Below are positions 49,401-60,920 of a stretch of 64,000 nucleotides of DNA, in pieces. The notes beneath the pieces are model-generated. The model searched no databases, had not been told where the DNA came from, and worked only from the letters and a program-made list of their open reading frames with translations. Numbering within the stretch: the stretch's first letter is position 1; every line of letters begins with the position of its first letter. The stretch is from Brevipalpus yothersi. Taxonomy: Eukaryota; Arthropoda; Arachnida; Trombidiformes; Tenuipalpidae. Location of the stretch: positions 44,562 through 108,561 of the forward strand of contig QZCP01000134.1 in the NCBI GenBank assembly GCA_003956705.1. The letters run 5' to 3'. Position numbers and translations under genes: made by a program.

Positions 49401-51597
49401 TTGTGTGTAGAAGAGAGTATGTGTGTTGAAGAAAAATTAGGGAATGTCACAAAAGTTACAGATTCATCGAAGATAATTTGTATGGACCAAAAAGATTGGT
49501 ACCAAAAGAATTGGTCAAAAGAAAGTGAAAGATTAGAAAAATGGTTCGCGTTTTGAAAGGAGATGATGAAGAAGATGAAGAGATGGATGAAGAGAGAGAA
49601 AGAGAGAAAGTAGAGCTGATAAGTGGCGAAGAAGTGGATGTCTAGTAAAGAATGGTATAGAAAATGAGATTTGTGTGTAGTTGTGTAAGAGTGGAGAAGA
49701 GAGAGAATTCTTTTCAGATCTTTTCAAACTTTCGTGAAACCAATCATCGTGATTACTTCCGAAGATGTGTTTGGCAATCACAAAAATTCGATGAATACAT
49801 TGATGTTCACTTTTTCCCATGTAACCCAGCATTCAATCTCTCTTTTCACGGGCAATCCTTCTTATTTCCTTACTTGAGCTTTCATCACCATCAACACATA
49901 CACATATTTTTCTCTCTCTCTTTGCCCTTCTCGTGAGATATCTTGAAAGATGTCTTTTTTACTTCACATCTAGATCAATTTGGATGTTCGTTACGGATAT
50001 TCACAAGTTCTAGAAAAGAAAGAAAGAGGTTGAAGAAGATATAAGATTTGAAGTGGAGAGTAAAATGATGAATGATAATTTGAGAATTCCTTCTTCTCCA
50101 TCTCGAGTTGAGCTCGAGTTTGTGACTTTTCGATAGAATCTTGAGAAAGGGAAAGCATAAAAAAGCTTCAATCTTCTATATTCTTCATGGTAGAATAAGT
50201 CTCGATCAGCGACAAACTTATTTTTTCACTCTCCAGTTTGCGTTGAATAGTCTCTCTCATCTGATGATGCCTTGATCCGGAATAAATAGGAAACCAATCC
50301 AATGGTACTCAACTTTTTTCACTCTCACATTCTCTATAAGAATACCTGAGCTCTTATTCATCGAAAAGTATACTCTGATTAATGCATCAAAAGAATTGAA
50401 TGAGAATGTAGAAATTTCAGGTGGGAATTTACTTTCTCATCTGTCAGAGGAGTGATAAAAAATCTTTCTTTTCGTCTCTTTCTCTCTCTCTCTCTACCTC
50501 TACCTCTTTCCTTCCTTTCCTCCAGAGTATTTATTCCTTTCCCTTGGAAATACCGATAGTCTCAAATATTTCACAATAATCGGTGGAAAGACAATCAGAA
50601 TGCGTAACTCAAGTTCCCCTCATTTCACAATAGACAGAAGATGTCACCAAATGATCCTCCGATCGATCTCGTTATCTGTTGTTGTTGCTACTATTTTAAA
50701 TCATTCTCACCAATCTAAGGACCCCAGAAAAGAGAGAGAGAAAATGAAGGTTGAAAAAAGATTAGACAAGATGTTTTATAACTTATTTGAGGCAAAAACA
50801 TAGTGTGCTCATCGAAGTGAGGAGTAAGTGAACAGAGGAAAAAAATGCACAAAGAAAAGGTAACTCAGAGGAGAATAAAAGCGAATCTGTTGTGGAAGAA
50901 AAAACTTCTACAGGAAAAAGATTCTCTCTTTCCAACCTATTCGAGCAGATAAAGTTCAGAGTATAACCAATATCAGGAAAAGAGAAAACCTTGATGCTAA
51001 GTAGACATACACACTTTGAGAAGAGCACGTGTATTACGTTGAGTGAAGAAAGTAGCAGAAAAGAAGAAAAAAATTTCTCTGCTTTTGATGATGGATCATT
51101 TCACTGTTTTTCTATTCAATTCATTTCTCTTCCCTCTCTTCCCAACACAACCACTACTACTGCTTCTATCAGTACGACTATACTGTACTATTTTATATCA
51201 CTTTACCGTTAACTTTTGTTTTTATTCCTCTGCATATATATTTTTCAGATTCGAACAAACAGCCGACGAAATGGCAGTATGCATTCGGCAGTGTTCGTAA
51301 AGCGACTCAGTCGAGCCATTTTGGTGGACAAAGTGTCTCGATGGGCATTTCCATCCACATTTATTCTGTTGAACATTCTTTATTGGTATGTTTATGTTGA
51401 TTGGGGTATGGTAAATGAAGAAAACTAGAAAATACACACACACGCACACACACCTCCATAGGCTCATTCATGTAAGCAAATATCCTATGGGTATTTTGTG
51501 TATCTGTGTAAATATATATATCTATTTATTGAATTTCACAACAGTGGCTACTGATGATGATGACTTGGAAGATCGAGTAGCACCATCTTTATCATGA
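30528..51597 (+). CDS. pHCl: pHCl-type Cys-loop ligand-gated chloride channel subunit, 9 exons
   Basis: The exons 30528-30792, 31087-31154, 31321-31553, 43246-43328, 44715-44849, 45102-45331, 45431-45604, 51249-51405 and 51545-51597 join with matching phases to about 465 aa, a normal subunit length. Pentameric anion channels of this family sit in the plasma membrane of neurons or epithelia; pHCl members are gated by pH and are known only from arthropods. The ligand-binding domain includes QTWKDHRL, WRPDSYFKNAK and PNHYIWLYPD. The Cys-loop reads C-13-C within SCAMKFQSYPHDTQTC, and a second cysteine pair lies around NHCHHQYSSGNFTC. M1 follows RRLGYYIFHTYIP. The anion-selectivity PAR motif precedes M2 in EAVPARVTLCVTSLLTLSTQ. 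M3 begins LPPVSYIKAIDIF and M4 is WAFPSTFILLNILYWYVYV. The start is uncertain: ATG 30528 gives a signal peptide in one exon, but the exon could instead begin at an acceptor at 30637. The last donor (GTATGG) is weak. AATAAA at 51610 supports the end. Confidence 0.9.
33712..33764. repeat. (TC)n microsatellite
   Basis: About 53 bp of pure TC/CT repeats in the large channel intron. Confidence 0.95.
33815..34141 (+). CDS. Unrecognised 108-codon ORF inside the channel intron
   Basis: ATG 33815 opens a frame of 108 codons with a fairly protein-like composition (SSLLSPQLAYYTLDYLLG, then FDCSNYSLMTGDNVNIW), ending in a basic tail. It resembles no family I know. A GTAAAT after TNSD (about 33986) could be a splice donor, so this might be an exon of a nested gene or a decayed gene fragment. 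It may equally be a chance open frame; there is no signal peptide and no clear promoter. Confidence 0.18.
   Translation: MSDNMAFMNTHNNVKSSLLSPQLAYYTLDYLLGNKFDCSNYSLMTGDNVNIWLTNSDVNLFAYANAFKLPHVIFRQEKSLLIFVTFWSMLRVNNRKRKRRKRNRIKPM
36367..36436. repeat. (GA)n microsatellite
   Basis: About 70 bp of GA repeats in the large channel intron, followed 160 bp later by a second GA tract at 36597-36627. Confidence 0.95.
36597..36627. repeat. (GA)n microsatellite
   Basis: About 31 bp of GA repeats in the large channel intron. Confidence 0.93.
39092..39255. repeat. Long (GA)n microsatellite interrupted by an assembly gap
   Basis: GA repeats run from about 39092 to 39172 and resume from 39203 to 39255 on the far side of a block of Ns. 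The true tract is probably longer than the assembled 164 bp. Confidence 0.95.
39173..39202. other. Assembly gap (30 N)
   Basis: Thirty undetermined bases inside a GA microsatellite; a gap at a collapsed dinucleotide tract. Confidence 0.99.
40490..40555 (+). repeat. 33-bp direct repeat, two tandem copies
   Basis: Two adjacent copies starting CTTGATCCCTGTCAAG and differing at about one base, inside the LTR-like element. Each copy also contains a short self-complementary CTTGA/TCAAG pair. Confidence 0.85.
40915..40923 (+). promoter_or_regulatory. TATA box of the LTR-like element
   Basis: TATAAATAG sits upstream of a hairpin with 15-bp arms at 40945-40976. If the element is an LTR, transcription would start around 40945-40955. 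Confidence 0.4.
43582..43630. repeat. (CT)n microsatellite
   Basis: About 49 bp of pure CT repeats in the intron after the Cys-loop exon of the channel gene. Confidence 0.95.
45605..51248 (+). other. 5.6-kb intron of the chloride channel gene (M3-M4 loop)
   Basis: Donor GTGAGT follows PSSIK, and the acceptor TTTTTCAG precedes IRTNSRRNG; both are phase 0. It contains two long GA tracts (46184-46236 and 46332-46405) and no recognisable extra exon. A 143-codon open frame at 47461-47892 has no family resemblance. Because the M3-M4 loop is poorly conserved, an alternative exon could hide here. Confidence 0.75.
46184..46405. repeat. Two (GA)n microsatellites
   Basis: GA tracts of about 53 and 74 bp separated by roughly 95 bp of unique sequence. 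Confidence 0.94.
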
Positions 51598-51609
51598 TTA
51601 ATATTTGAT

Positions 51610-51615
51610 AATAAA
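51610..51615 (+). terminator. Polyadenylation signal of the chloride channel gene
   Basis: AATAAA lies 13 bp after the predicted stop codon, and a second AATAAA-like site follows at about 51629. Confidence 0.45.
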
Positions 51616-53188
51616 AGAAGATGAACAAAATAAACTGGTGAAATACTACCATATTTCACCGGTATATTGTTTGTAAGAATTGAAAATGACGACAACAATT
51701 AAGGAATAATAAATTTTTACCACATCTCTAGAGTCCATATCGTGTTCTCATTGTTGAAAAAGAACATTCCATGTGAGAGATACAGATAATATAAATTGTG
51801 GTTTTAATTCCTTTTTGCCATACAAAATTGGCTTGTCACATAAATAATAATCATGTTTTGGGAAAGAAAGAATTTCGATTGGCATATTCCCTCTGGAATT
51901 CAAGCTGTTGAAAGAGTTATTAGATTCAATCTCATCAGATACTCATTTGACTTGCTTGAGTATGCATCTGAGAGTTAATTCACCCGTTTCATGACCTTTA
52001 TTTGATTCAAATTTCCCAAGCCAACTCATTGTTCTCATCTTGTGTTTATAAATTTCGAATGAGATCATTCTAGGTGCAAAAAGTTCATTACCAGATGACA
52101 TTAGAGCCTTCCAGCCAAACATATAAGTAAGATGCTGCGAGAGCATGATAATCTTATGATTTCGGAAAGAATCTACTAGAGATGGTCATCCAAGATATTT
52201 CTTCAAGTAGACTTTCATCTAGGGAACGTCTGAGCCCTGATTTTTTCTCGCAAACCTTGTTGATCTAACTTTTCTCTCTAGATACCTAGGATTCTTCTAT
52301 GGATTGTTCAGAACTTCTTTCATGGCATTGTTCTTTTCTCTGGAATGTTTCCAACTTGTGTTACATGTACTAATAGTTTACCTTGTATTAGGGTCGATTA
52401 TTTCAGTGGAATGAATCAATTCTTAGAGTGCTACTTATCTCGTCTCCTTTTCACCACACTTTGCATTCGATGCTAGTTGGAAAACGTTATTCTAGCATCT
52501 ATTTCCACATGCAAACTTACGAAAATTCCCTGAGAGTCTACACTTTCTACACTATCCATCATGTTGAAATGTTTTCCCACTCACCTGGAACGGTACATAT
52601 AGCACACCTGAATACTTGAATCCAACATTGAATAATCTATTCCATGGTATTGACTCCTGTTTACCGCTAAAATTCATCCCACTCTCATGCGTTGAAATAT
52701 TTGACAAGTCAATTTCGATTCTCAACGGTACATCACGATTTGGACCATCAATTTGATCAGTGTTAACGATTACCCGAAAAGTTTTTCTTCTCTCTCCACA
52801 CTCTCTTTTTTTTCGCTACCTTATTGAAAAAAGAGAATTCAATTTACATACTCTTGCATACTTTCCCGGTAGCTAGCATAAGCTCTGAGCTCATATCAAA
52901 GTGAAACAATATGCTCAAATTCCATGGAGAAAACCATAAAAAGAGATTGAAATCTACTATACAATCAGTGCAAAGAAGCCATTCATAAATCATCTTCTCT
53001 CTCTCTCCTCCAATCTATGAAAAATATTTTCCACTTACAGCCATGAGAGTAGGGATTTCCAACACTATGCTCTCAATTCCGCCACAACTTGTTAGTTCTG
53101 TTCAACTTGAATTGATTAATCATTCATTCAGATTCAGTGAGTGAAGAATTACTATTACCTCGTGCATACAATTTCTTCATTCAGATGG

Positions 53189-53193
<5 letters not shown>

Positions 53194-53230
<37 letters not shown>
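53194..53230. repeat. (GA)n microsatellite
   Basis: About 37 bp of GA repeats. Confidence 0.94.
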
Positions 53231-53233
<3 letters not shown>

Positions 53234-55389
53234 AGAAAGAAAAAAAGATACTTCTCTCTACTCAACTAACATTGGTAGTCACTAATTTTGCTTCTGATCA
53301 TTTTTTTTCTCCCTTATTCGCTTTTTTCGTTATCATTTTGCCTCTCTTTTTCTTACAAGGAAAAAAAGAATCGATAAAGAATGAACTAATGATCAACCCT
53401 CCAAAGTTTACCTCTCATCTTCAATCCAGTAGAGGAACATCTTTTCTTCCAAACAGAATTCATCCTTCTTTCCATTCCGTCGATTCAGACCCGTAAGCAA
53501 TTTGTCGTCTAGAATCAACATCATATTGGCATCAATGTACAGCGAAAGATTCGTTCTGTAGAATACAAGAGGAGAAAAGAGTGAGTGAGAGAGAAAGAGA
53601 GATAAATACGAAGAAAAGAAAGAAAGAAAGAGAGAAATACGAAGAGAGAAGAGGGAGCAAAATGATGCGGATGTTGGTTACAAATTGCAACATTGTCGAT
53701 GAATGTCTTGCTATTCTCTTCCACCTTTATAGTCCCACTACTTTTAGATTCAGAGAGAAGAAGAAAAAGAGAGAGAAAGAGAAAAAGAATTTTTGATCCA
53801 ATTCGTTGCGTTTTTTTCTTCTTCATCTTACTACTATTCCATCTTGAAGCGTATTAATGAAAGGGATCACTTTTCGTGGAATATGTTTGCTCAGTGGAAC
53901 TTTGTCTCGAAAATAAAACACCATCAGACTGATGACAGGATGGAAGGGTGACCAGCGACGATTAGGTATAAGATGATGGAATTCTAATGGTGTATGGACA
54001 GTATGGTGGGCAAAATTTCTTCAGTTTGGGATCATCGAGCATCCAAAGCCCTACTATAGTCCACTATTCACGGTAGAAAGCTGATAATCTTCTTGATCCA
54101 TTCCTAAGTGAACATCGAGAAGCTCTTGATTCTTTTTCTCTCTCAAATTTTTCTCTGTCACCTCTTATTCTCACTTTTTTTCATCCCACTTTTCTTCTTG
54201 TTCTTCTTGTTTTCTTATTTTTATTTTCTCAAAAGTGTTACAACAATGTCTGACGATGAAAAAAAGTGGATAGAAAAGCCAGAGACTCAATGAGAATAGC
54301 GTAAAAGTGATGGCAAATGTTGAAAGATCAATGAAGTATAGAGGAACATTTTTCTTTCTCTCTTCTTTTTCTTCTTCTTCTTTTTGCCTCCTAACACATT
54401 GGAAAAAAAACTCGAATAAGTGGATGCTCCTGTGTTAGCCACTTATATATTATATTATTGCACCCATCTATCGATTGGAGTGGAAAAAAATGAGAAGAAT
54501 TGTATATCTTGACCCCATGGTTGGCATGCTCTCTCAGATACAGTTAATCAATCGGAAGACAATTAAATCCCACTTTCGATCTGATGAGCTAGCTATTCAT
54601 TTTAACAGAGAAACACGATGAGAGGAGAGAGAGAGAGAAAGAAACAGAGACAGACAGACAGACTTGAAGAAACTTTGGTCCATCCATTATCAGAACTTTT
54701 CCTTTGGCGTGGAGAGAGAGATGGAACGTATTTTGCCGCTTCAAAAGTTCAGATAGATGAATGGTGGGAGAGAGGTATCAGAAAACCACTCCTTTTTAGT
54801 GGGTTTGTTCACAGTATTTCTTTCTGATACTTTTACTTCGACAAATGATGGTGCTCAGTGTTGTTTCTCCTGATACACACATACACACACACCATAGACA
54901 CCGTTGAAATGCTGCCAACATCAATGTGAGCATAAAAGATGAAGAAAAGAGAGCGAAAAAGATAGAGTGAATTTTCAGAGGACCTTTACAAGGCTGGAAA
55001 AGGTGGAGGAATGTAGCAAGTCTTGGTGTGGTGACGGAAATTCTCCTGAGATTTCCGGAAAAATCACAAAAAGTTTCCTACCAGAATTTGCTTTCGTCGC
55101 TACAAGCCAGAGTTGATCAATAGTTGCTGGAAGAGAGGATAAAAAGAAAAGTAAGAGTGGAGAGAGAGATGAAGGAGGAGAGAGAAAGATGCTGGAAGAG
55201 AGAAAAGTGATGAAAGTAGAATAGCTCGTTCAACTCAACGTGAGGTGAGCAAATGATGGGTCCCTTTTTGGGGCTATGAATACAAGTTTGGCTGTGTGTG
55301 CGAAATTTAGGTTTGGTTGGTAGGATAGAATGGTGATTGAACTTTCCAACTAATGATACTCACCTTTCAAAATTCTGGTGAGATAAGAT

Positions 55390-55393
<4 letters not shown>

Positions 55394-55451
<58 letters not shown>
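55394..55451. repeat. (GA)n microsatellite
   Basis: About 58 bp of GA repeats. Confidence 0.95.
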
Positions 55452-55455
<4 letters not shown>

Positions 55456-55793
55456 TCGAAGGAATCTTTTCTTAGGGTGAAATCTTCTCAGGATATGAGC
55501 AGCATATACAAACACTGAAGGTACATTTGTGTTTGCTTGTAATTCCCACAAGTAACCTTATCGTTTTTCAACGAGATTAATCGGAGTTTCGTGAAAAAAA
55601 TTCCAAGATTATCTCCATCGATTGGTGGGCCCAAAGGATCGCAGAAAGAGCACAACTTTCATGACACTGCAGTCCATAACCATAGTTGCCTAGTAGATTA
55701 TACCTCAGTGTTAAGCAGCATTTATTCAAGAAGATAGCCATTCTCTCTCGCTTTTTGTTCATGACAAGAAACTGACCTCATCGAACACATCAT

Positions 55794-55795
<2 letters not shown>

Positions 55796-55826
<31 letters not shown>
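55796..55826. repeat. (CT)n microsatellite
   Basis: About 31 bp of CT repeats. Confidence 0.93.
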
Positions 55827-55831
<5 letters not shown>

Positions 55832-56439
55832 AGAAGATGTTCTTTACAACAATAGTAATAAGGGTAACTTGCTTACATGGCACAAAAACAGAATTTCTAT
55901 GGCCAAGATTATTTTATGGTCTATTCTCTATCTCTTCAAACTCAATAAGAAGAAGAGGAGAAAGATGAAGATAACAATGCCGTTTAGTGCATTAGCTTCG
56001 ATCAGAAAATAAAGGATCAACATTCACCCAACAAAAGGAACTCTCTCTCTCCTCACATAACTGGTGGACTAAAGAACCAACATTGTAATTCCCATGGCTG
56101 ACAGGATAAGAAGGCGATTAAAGATAGTAAGAAAGTTGTAAACATGAAATTGCCTTGAAAGATTCAAGAATTGCATCACTGCTTGGAGAAATCAACCAGC
56201 ATGCTTTAAGAATATCAATTTCCAGCTTTTCCTAGATTACGAAACTTCATCGACCGATAGGAAGGCAATCAACAAGTTGATAGAGTATGACAAAATAGAG
56301 CCATTGGTGTAATTTAAATCAAGATCTCCACCCAATTCCTATTGAATAGAGAGATATAAAGCTTATAATTCGTCGATATTATAATGAATTTATCATCAGC
56401 TAATCTTGCAATGAGGATTATTAATGTTGAGTGTCGAGT

Positions 56440-56781
56440 TGTCTGGCAATTGAGCGTATTTTAGCAATAATTAGCAAAGAATGAGTCACATAACTCAGCC
56501 TGGTGTTAATTGTTATATCAATTGGAGATGACATGGTTGCCGAAAGGCTGAAAATACTTCAAGAGCTGTGGAGCGAAGGTATTTCTGACGAGCATTGTTA
56601 TAAGGCTAAGAGCCCTAACCTGATGAAGGAGATCTCTCATTGTGAGGAGTATTCCTTTCATCATTATTATTGCCAGCCAGATGAAGTGGAGAGTGGGACA
56701 GTGAAGATCAAAGATCTAAAGAAGAGTGAACAATCAGAAGTTGAAAGGAAAAACTTGTTCATTTCGTTAAAGAAAAGCTAG
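56440..56781 (+). pseudogene. HARS: Histidyl-tRNA synthetase pseudogene, C-terminal anticodon-binding fragment
   Basis: The segment starts with ATTGAGCGT (IERILAII, matching the GVERIFSIV region of HisRS). It continues through a broken stretch into GDDMVAERLKILQELWSEGIS, KAKSPNLMKE, HCEEYSF and a tail of the type VKIKDLKKSEQ...ERKNLF with a stop at 56781. These correspond in order to the C-terminal anticodon-binding domain of class II HisRS. An in-frame TGA follows IISKE, and a further shift is needed to continue. It lies upstream of a separate fragment encoding the middle of the enzyme, so the order is reversed relative to a normal gene. I call it the remnant of one member of a tandem duplication. 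Confidence 0.8.
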
Positions 56782-56939
56782 CTGACCAAAAATAGGACTT
56801 AAGTTTCTAGGTTTTTCATGTTTCAACAGTTTTTGTTTACTTGAGATAAAAAAATTCTAATTGATTGCAATAACTCATCGTCCGTGCCAGCTGGGAGTGC
56901 TGCTTCGAGGACAAACACTGTTGATAAAAAGCGTCGACA

Positions 56940-57806
56940 ATCAATATCAACATATTTGATGAAGAGATACCAAATAGCAAAAGTCTCTTGACGAGAAACT
57001 CCAAAGACTACCAAAGAAAGATTCCGAGAGTTTTACCAATGTGTAGGTTTTCAAGTGAGAGTTTTTGACCATCATAATCTAATGTCTTCTCTACTTTCTA
57101 CAGGATTTTGATATTGCTTGCCCATCAGACACGATGATCGCCGATTCTGAATGTTTGAAAATGCTGTATGAGTGTCTGAATGATTTAGATCTCAAAAATT
57201 TCCTCATCAAAGTGAGTTTTCTCCACTACAAATATGCCTCATTAATTTTTGAATTATTTTCTTCCAATTTCGTATATGTAGATTAACCATTAGGCGATTG
57301 ATCAGTGGAATGTTTGAGATTGCTGGAGTACCTAAAGAAAAATTCAAGCCAACATGCTCAGCGATAGATAAATTGAACCAGGTAAGTTCCAGCGCAAAAC
57401 ATTTGGTATCACCTCGACAGCTCATCTCTCTTCTTCAAAGCTGACCTGTGATGAAATCAAGAACGAAATGTGCATAGAAAAAGGTCTCGAGGAAAAATTT
57501 GCCGATTAGATTTGTGAACTCATCAAGCATCATGGCCCCAAAGAAATACTGGACGCACTTCTCAATCAAGAGTTGAGAACCAATCCTGAAGCTAAGGCAG
57601 GTCTCGAAGAGCTGAAATATTGCACACTTATTGTGATGCTAGTGGAATCAATGGTTCAATCGAGTACGATCTGAGTCTAGCTCGTGGATTACCACACTGG
57701 ATTGATTTTTGAAGTTCTACTCGAGAACGATGAGCTCCATGTGGACAATATTTCTGCTGGTGGTCGCTACGATGGTCTTGTATCAACTTTGTCAATGATT
57801 CAGGGA
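56940..57806 (+). pseudogene. HARS: Histidyl-tRNA synthetase pseudogene, central catalytic fragment with retained introns
   Basis: Recognisable HisRS pieces in order are MKRYQIAKV, TKERFREFYQC, FDIACPSDTMIADSECLKM, YECLNDLDLKNFLIK, FEIAGVPKEKFKPTCSAIDKL, IKNEM, ICELIKHHGPKEILDALL, GSIEYDLSLARG and GGRYDGLV, the last two being HisA-type active-site motifs. Three intron positions keep GT...AG borders (for example after FYQC and after FLIK), so this is a genomic duplicate, not a retrocopy. It is broken by a stop after IAKVS, a one-base insertion at the CATTAGGCG site near 57291, a stop in GCCGATTAG near 57507 and later shifts. N-terminal and C-terminal parts are missing here. Confidence 0.85.
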
Positions 57807-58251
57807 TGAAAATTTGCAGTCCCGACTGTTCTCAAAGGCTTGGTCACTTTGCCTTGTGCTTGCTTTATTTGAGCCTGTAGCTTGGCAATCAAGATAAAAA
57901 GTTATCAAGTTGACAAATCGAACGATACACATGAGAAAATGTATAAATTTCACAGTCCATGAGGAAAGAGATGTCCAAATAAGAATCATTTATGCTTCAC
58001 TTGAATGCTAATAGGTCAATCGTTTCGATAAGGGAGATAAAATGGCTCATATAAATACTGAAAAGGAATTGAGACAAGTATGAGAATTGATCATGATGAC
58101 ACTGAAATAGCATGAAGGTCAGCAGAAAATTTTAAGTCTCTGCCAACAATAAGTTTCATATGTCTCAAGTCACCATTAAATCCAATATGATTAATTAATA
58201 TGTTCAAGTTTCATTATATCATAAATATATATATTTAAATCAATACGCTGA
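57807..58251. other. Short intergenic stretch, no gene seen
   Basis: AT-rich DNA between the HisRS remnant and the 3' end of topoisomerase I, which converge here. It probably holds the TOP1 3' UTR on the minus strand. Confidence 0.4.
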
Positions 58252-60409
58252 TCACCATTCAAAATCAGCATCAGTCATTTCAATGGCCCACCTAAACTTC
58301 TCTCGTTGAGTCTTATTGTAGATCTTTTCAATTGGTACATTGAACTTTTTGCACCTGAAAAGAAGAGAGAGAGATAGAAAGAGAGAGAGAGAGAGAGATA
58401 AAGAGGTGAAATTTAGAAAAGTTTAACATAACAGTTGAGAATATGAAAGTTCAAGAAAAAGAAGTGACAATCCAGATAGCACTTACCATGCTACACTTAT
58501 ACGAGGGTCCAAATAGTTTAGTTTACTAGTACCAAGAGCGATATTTTTTCCTTCCTCTTTGTCTTCCAATGATATCTCTAATTTTTTCAACTGTTCCTCT
58601 AAAGTTTGCTTTTTCTTCTTCAGTTTTTCATTCTTTTTATCATTTTTCAATTCTTTTTTCACCTCTTTGAGTTGCTTTTTCTTATCACTAATTTTGTTTT
58701 GTAAATTTTCTTTAGATTTATCAAAAGTTTTTGGAACAGCACGTTGATGGTTACACAAGAGTGCAACTTGTCTATTAGCACGATTGTATGCCAAAAGTAA
58801 TTCGGCTTGAGACATGTTCGATTTAGTGAGCTCTTTAAGTTGTCGTTGGAGAGTTATGGAAGCATTGTAAGTCCTGAACACCTTAGCTGTTAAACCAGGC
58901 ATCAATGAATTAAGATACTTATTCAATGTTGTAGTGTTTAGGCGATCAAATAGATCATCATCACCGCTTTTGCCTTCCATGAAGATCTTCAAATTTTTGA
59001 ACACTTTCTTTTCCACAGGTACAGCATTTTGATACCGGATTGAATCTTTACCAAGAAAGTCAAATTCAACAACATATTTTCTTCCCTCATCGTCTTCCTC
59101 CCGAAGCGTAATATGTTCAACTCTAAGCGAACAGCAACCTACAGTGTCAGCAGCTTCGCTGTCATCTTTTTCATTACCAGCTCTCAGGGCCAATTTATCA
59201 ATAAAATACAGAGCAACAGCCCGTTGACGCTTGACCATCTCTCGAGCCTTGAAATCGACAGTGTAGTCACCACGAATTTTATCGACATATCGACTGAGCT
59301 CGTGAGCTTTCTCATACTTTTCGAAATCTTTTTCTGATTTCAGTTTGGATGAAGGATTCAACATGACATACTTCACATTGCCCATGATGTTTTCCGTCCA
59401 CGATGCTAGCCACGAAACAGTGTTGTCATGCCTCACCTCTTTCCACTTGTGTCCCGGTGGTGGTGGTGGAATCGGAGCATCCTTTGAACAATTGATGATA
59501 ACATCTTCGGGATCGATTCTTTTCTTATGTTTGCCCATTTTCGGATGTTCGCCTCTACCTCTGAAGAGTCCCGGTGGTTCAATTCTGAAATTAGCAATCT
59601 TTTGCTTGTGTTTGTCAAGAATACAGTATCCATACTCTTTGACGAGAGCCTCTTCTTTCGCTTTTTTGGCTTGCTTTTCTTCCTTGGTCATGTTTTTACG
59701 CTGCTCACTAAGTTCTTTGAAGTATTGATGCATGTAAGTGAAATTACATTGGTCTAAATTCTTGATCAATTCTCTTTCCTCCTTGGTCATCGTTTTCCGC
59801 CAATCGTGGAAGAAATTTTCATTAAATTTCTCTTTCGATGTGTAATCATGATCTAACATTTTGGCATAAAATGTTGCTACTTCTTCGGCGGGTAAAGATA
59901 ATTTTACAGGCTTTTTATCATAATAGAATTTAACGTTCGATGGAAGTGGCTCATATTCAGGTGCAAACACTGGTCCTTTATGCTCTAAATATGTCCACTT
60001 TGTGGTGTTGTCCCTTTCACCCTTGCCAAGTTCTTTCCACCATTCCCAAACGGGCTCTTCTTCTACCTCTTTTTTCACTCTCTTCTTGGGCGATGGACTT
60101 TTATTATTTTTTTCTTCCTCTTTTTCTCTCTTAACCTTTTTCTTGGGTTTATCATTGTGATCTTTCTTGGATTTTTTCTTTTTGCGCTCACCATTTTCAC
60201 CCTTTTCGGTTTTAATTTTAATTTTCACCTTATCTCCTTAATAAATAATCAAAAAAGAAAGACAATTATGAGAAAAGAGAAGATGGAGAGAAAAAAATGG
60301 GCACAAGACACCGAATGTGTGTGTGTGTGTGTGTGTGTTGAGAGAGACTAATTGAGAGCACATCTTTCACAGCAATAGAAAATAAGATTGACAAACCTGA
60401 TTCAGGCAT
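58252..60409 (-). CDS. Top1: DNA topoisomerase I (type IB), 3 coding exons, 5' end tentative
   Basis: The exons 60409-60397, 60236-58487 and 58354-58252 join in frame to 621 aa. The enzyme relaxes supercoiled nuclear DNA by transient single-strand nicking through a 3'-phosphotyrosine. The N-terminal linker is Lys-rich, with likely nuclear localisation signals (KKKKSKKDH, KPKKKVKREK). The core begins at WEWWKELG and LEHKGPVFAPEYEPLP. Catalytic residues are all visible: Arg in LALRAGNEK, Lys in FLGKDSIRY, Arg in KVFRTYNAS, His in LLCNHQRA, and the active Tyr in TSKLNYLDPR (about residue 579). A basic coiled-coil linker precedes it, and the last exon gives CKKFNVPIEKIYNKTQREKF and ends DADFEW. 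The protein is shorter than the vertebrate and fly enzymes only in its N-terminal tail. The first exon is weakly supported: its donor is GTTTGT, and the frame stays open upstream without an ATG, so an earlier exon may exist. Confidence 0.95.
60315..60339. repeat. (TG)n microsatellite
   Basis: About 25 bp of TG repeats inside the first intron of topoisomerase I; the only clear TG microsatellite among many GA/CT tracts. Confidence 0.9.
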
Positions 60410-60720
60410 TTTTCCGTTGTGTCCGTTTATCACTTCCGATTGGGAACCGTCAGTCGAGCCCTCGTAGAGATCCGTGATTAATTGATTAGTATATAATCGG
60501 ACACAATGAAACAAGAAGATAGACACACCACAGGAGTGAAGTGAAAAAGACTGGAAAAGAGAAAGACAGACAGAGAGAGAGAGAGAGAGAGAGGAAGAAG
60601 ATGGAGAATGCGGTTTATGAGGAGAGAAGAGAGAAGAGCTGTATGAAGAAGAATGAAGAGTCCAAAACGCAATGTCAGGAATTAGTTTACATTCATACCA
60701 CTAGATGGATCTTTTTAGAT

Positions 60721-60767
60721 CGATTTCGAAAATTTTCGAAATCGAAAAAATTAATTTTTTCGATTTC
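60721..60767. repeat. Two overlapping perfect palindromes between divergent TOP1 and HisRS copies
   Basis: Positions 60721-60744 form a perfect 24-bp palindrome (CGATTTCGAAAA and its reverse complement). Positions 60738-60767 form a perfect 30-bp palindrome centred on TTAA, sharing the GAAATCG element. They lie between the head-to-head TOP1 and HisRS starts and could be a bidirectional promoter element or a cruciform-forming site. Confidence 0.85.
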
Positions 60768-60920
60768 CAAAAAAAGTTTTTCATGATGAAAACTACATCA
60801 TCTCATCGATTATCAGTACATTTAAAGACTTTGATTTAATAAGAGAAATACTTTTCAAATTCATTTTGTGTGTGTTTGTTTGTTTGTTTGTTCATCATCA
60901 TTAATTTCATCCATAGCTTC

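Larger units (their letters stand above)
51598..56439. other. Intergenic region rich in GA/CT tracts, no supported gene
   Basis: It starts with the channel 3' UTR (AATAAA at 51610-51615). Purine-rich low-complexity runs dominate from 53180 to 55450. The open frames here are mostly artefacts of GA/CT repeats (RERERE or SLSLSL translations). Confidence 0.5.

Noticed and set aside
53137..53496. 119-codon plus-strand frame around a GA tract
   Set aside because: Its core is an Arg-Glu repeat from the microsatellite, with hydrophobic AT-rich flanks; no homologous family recognised.
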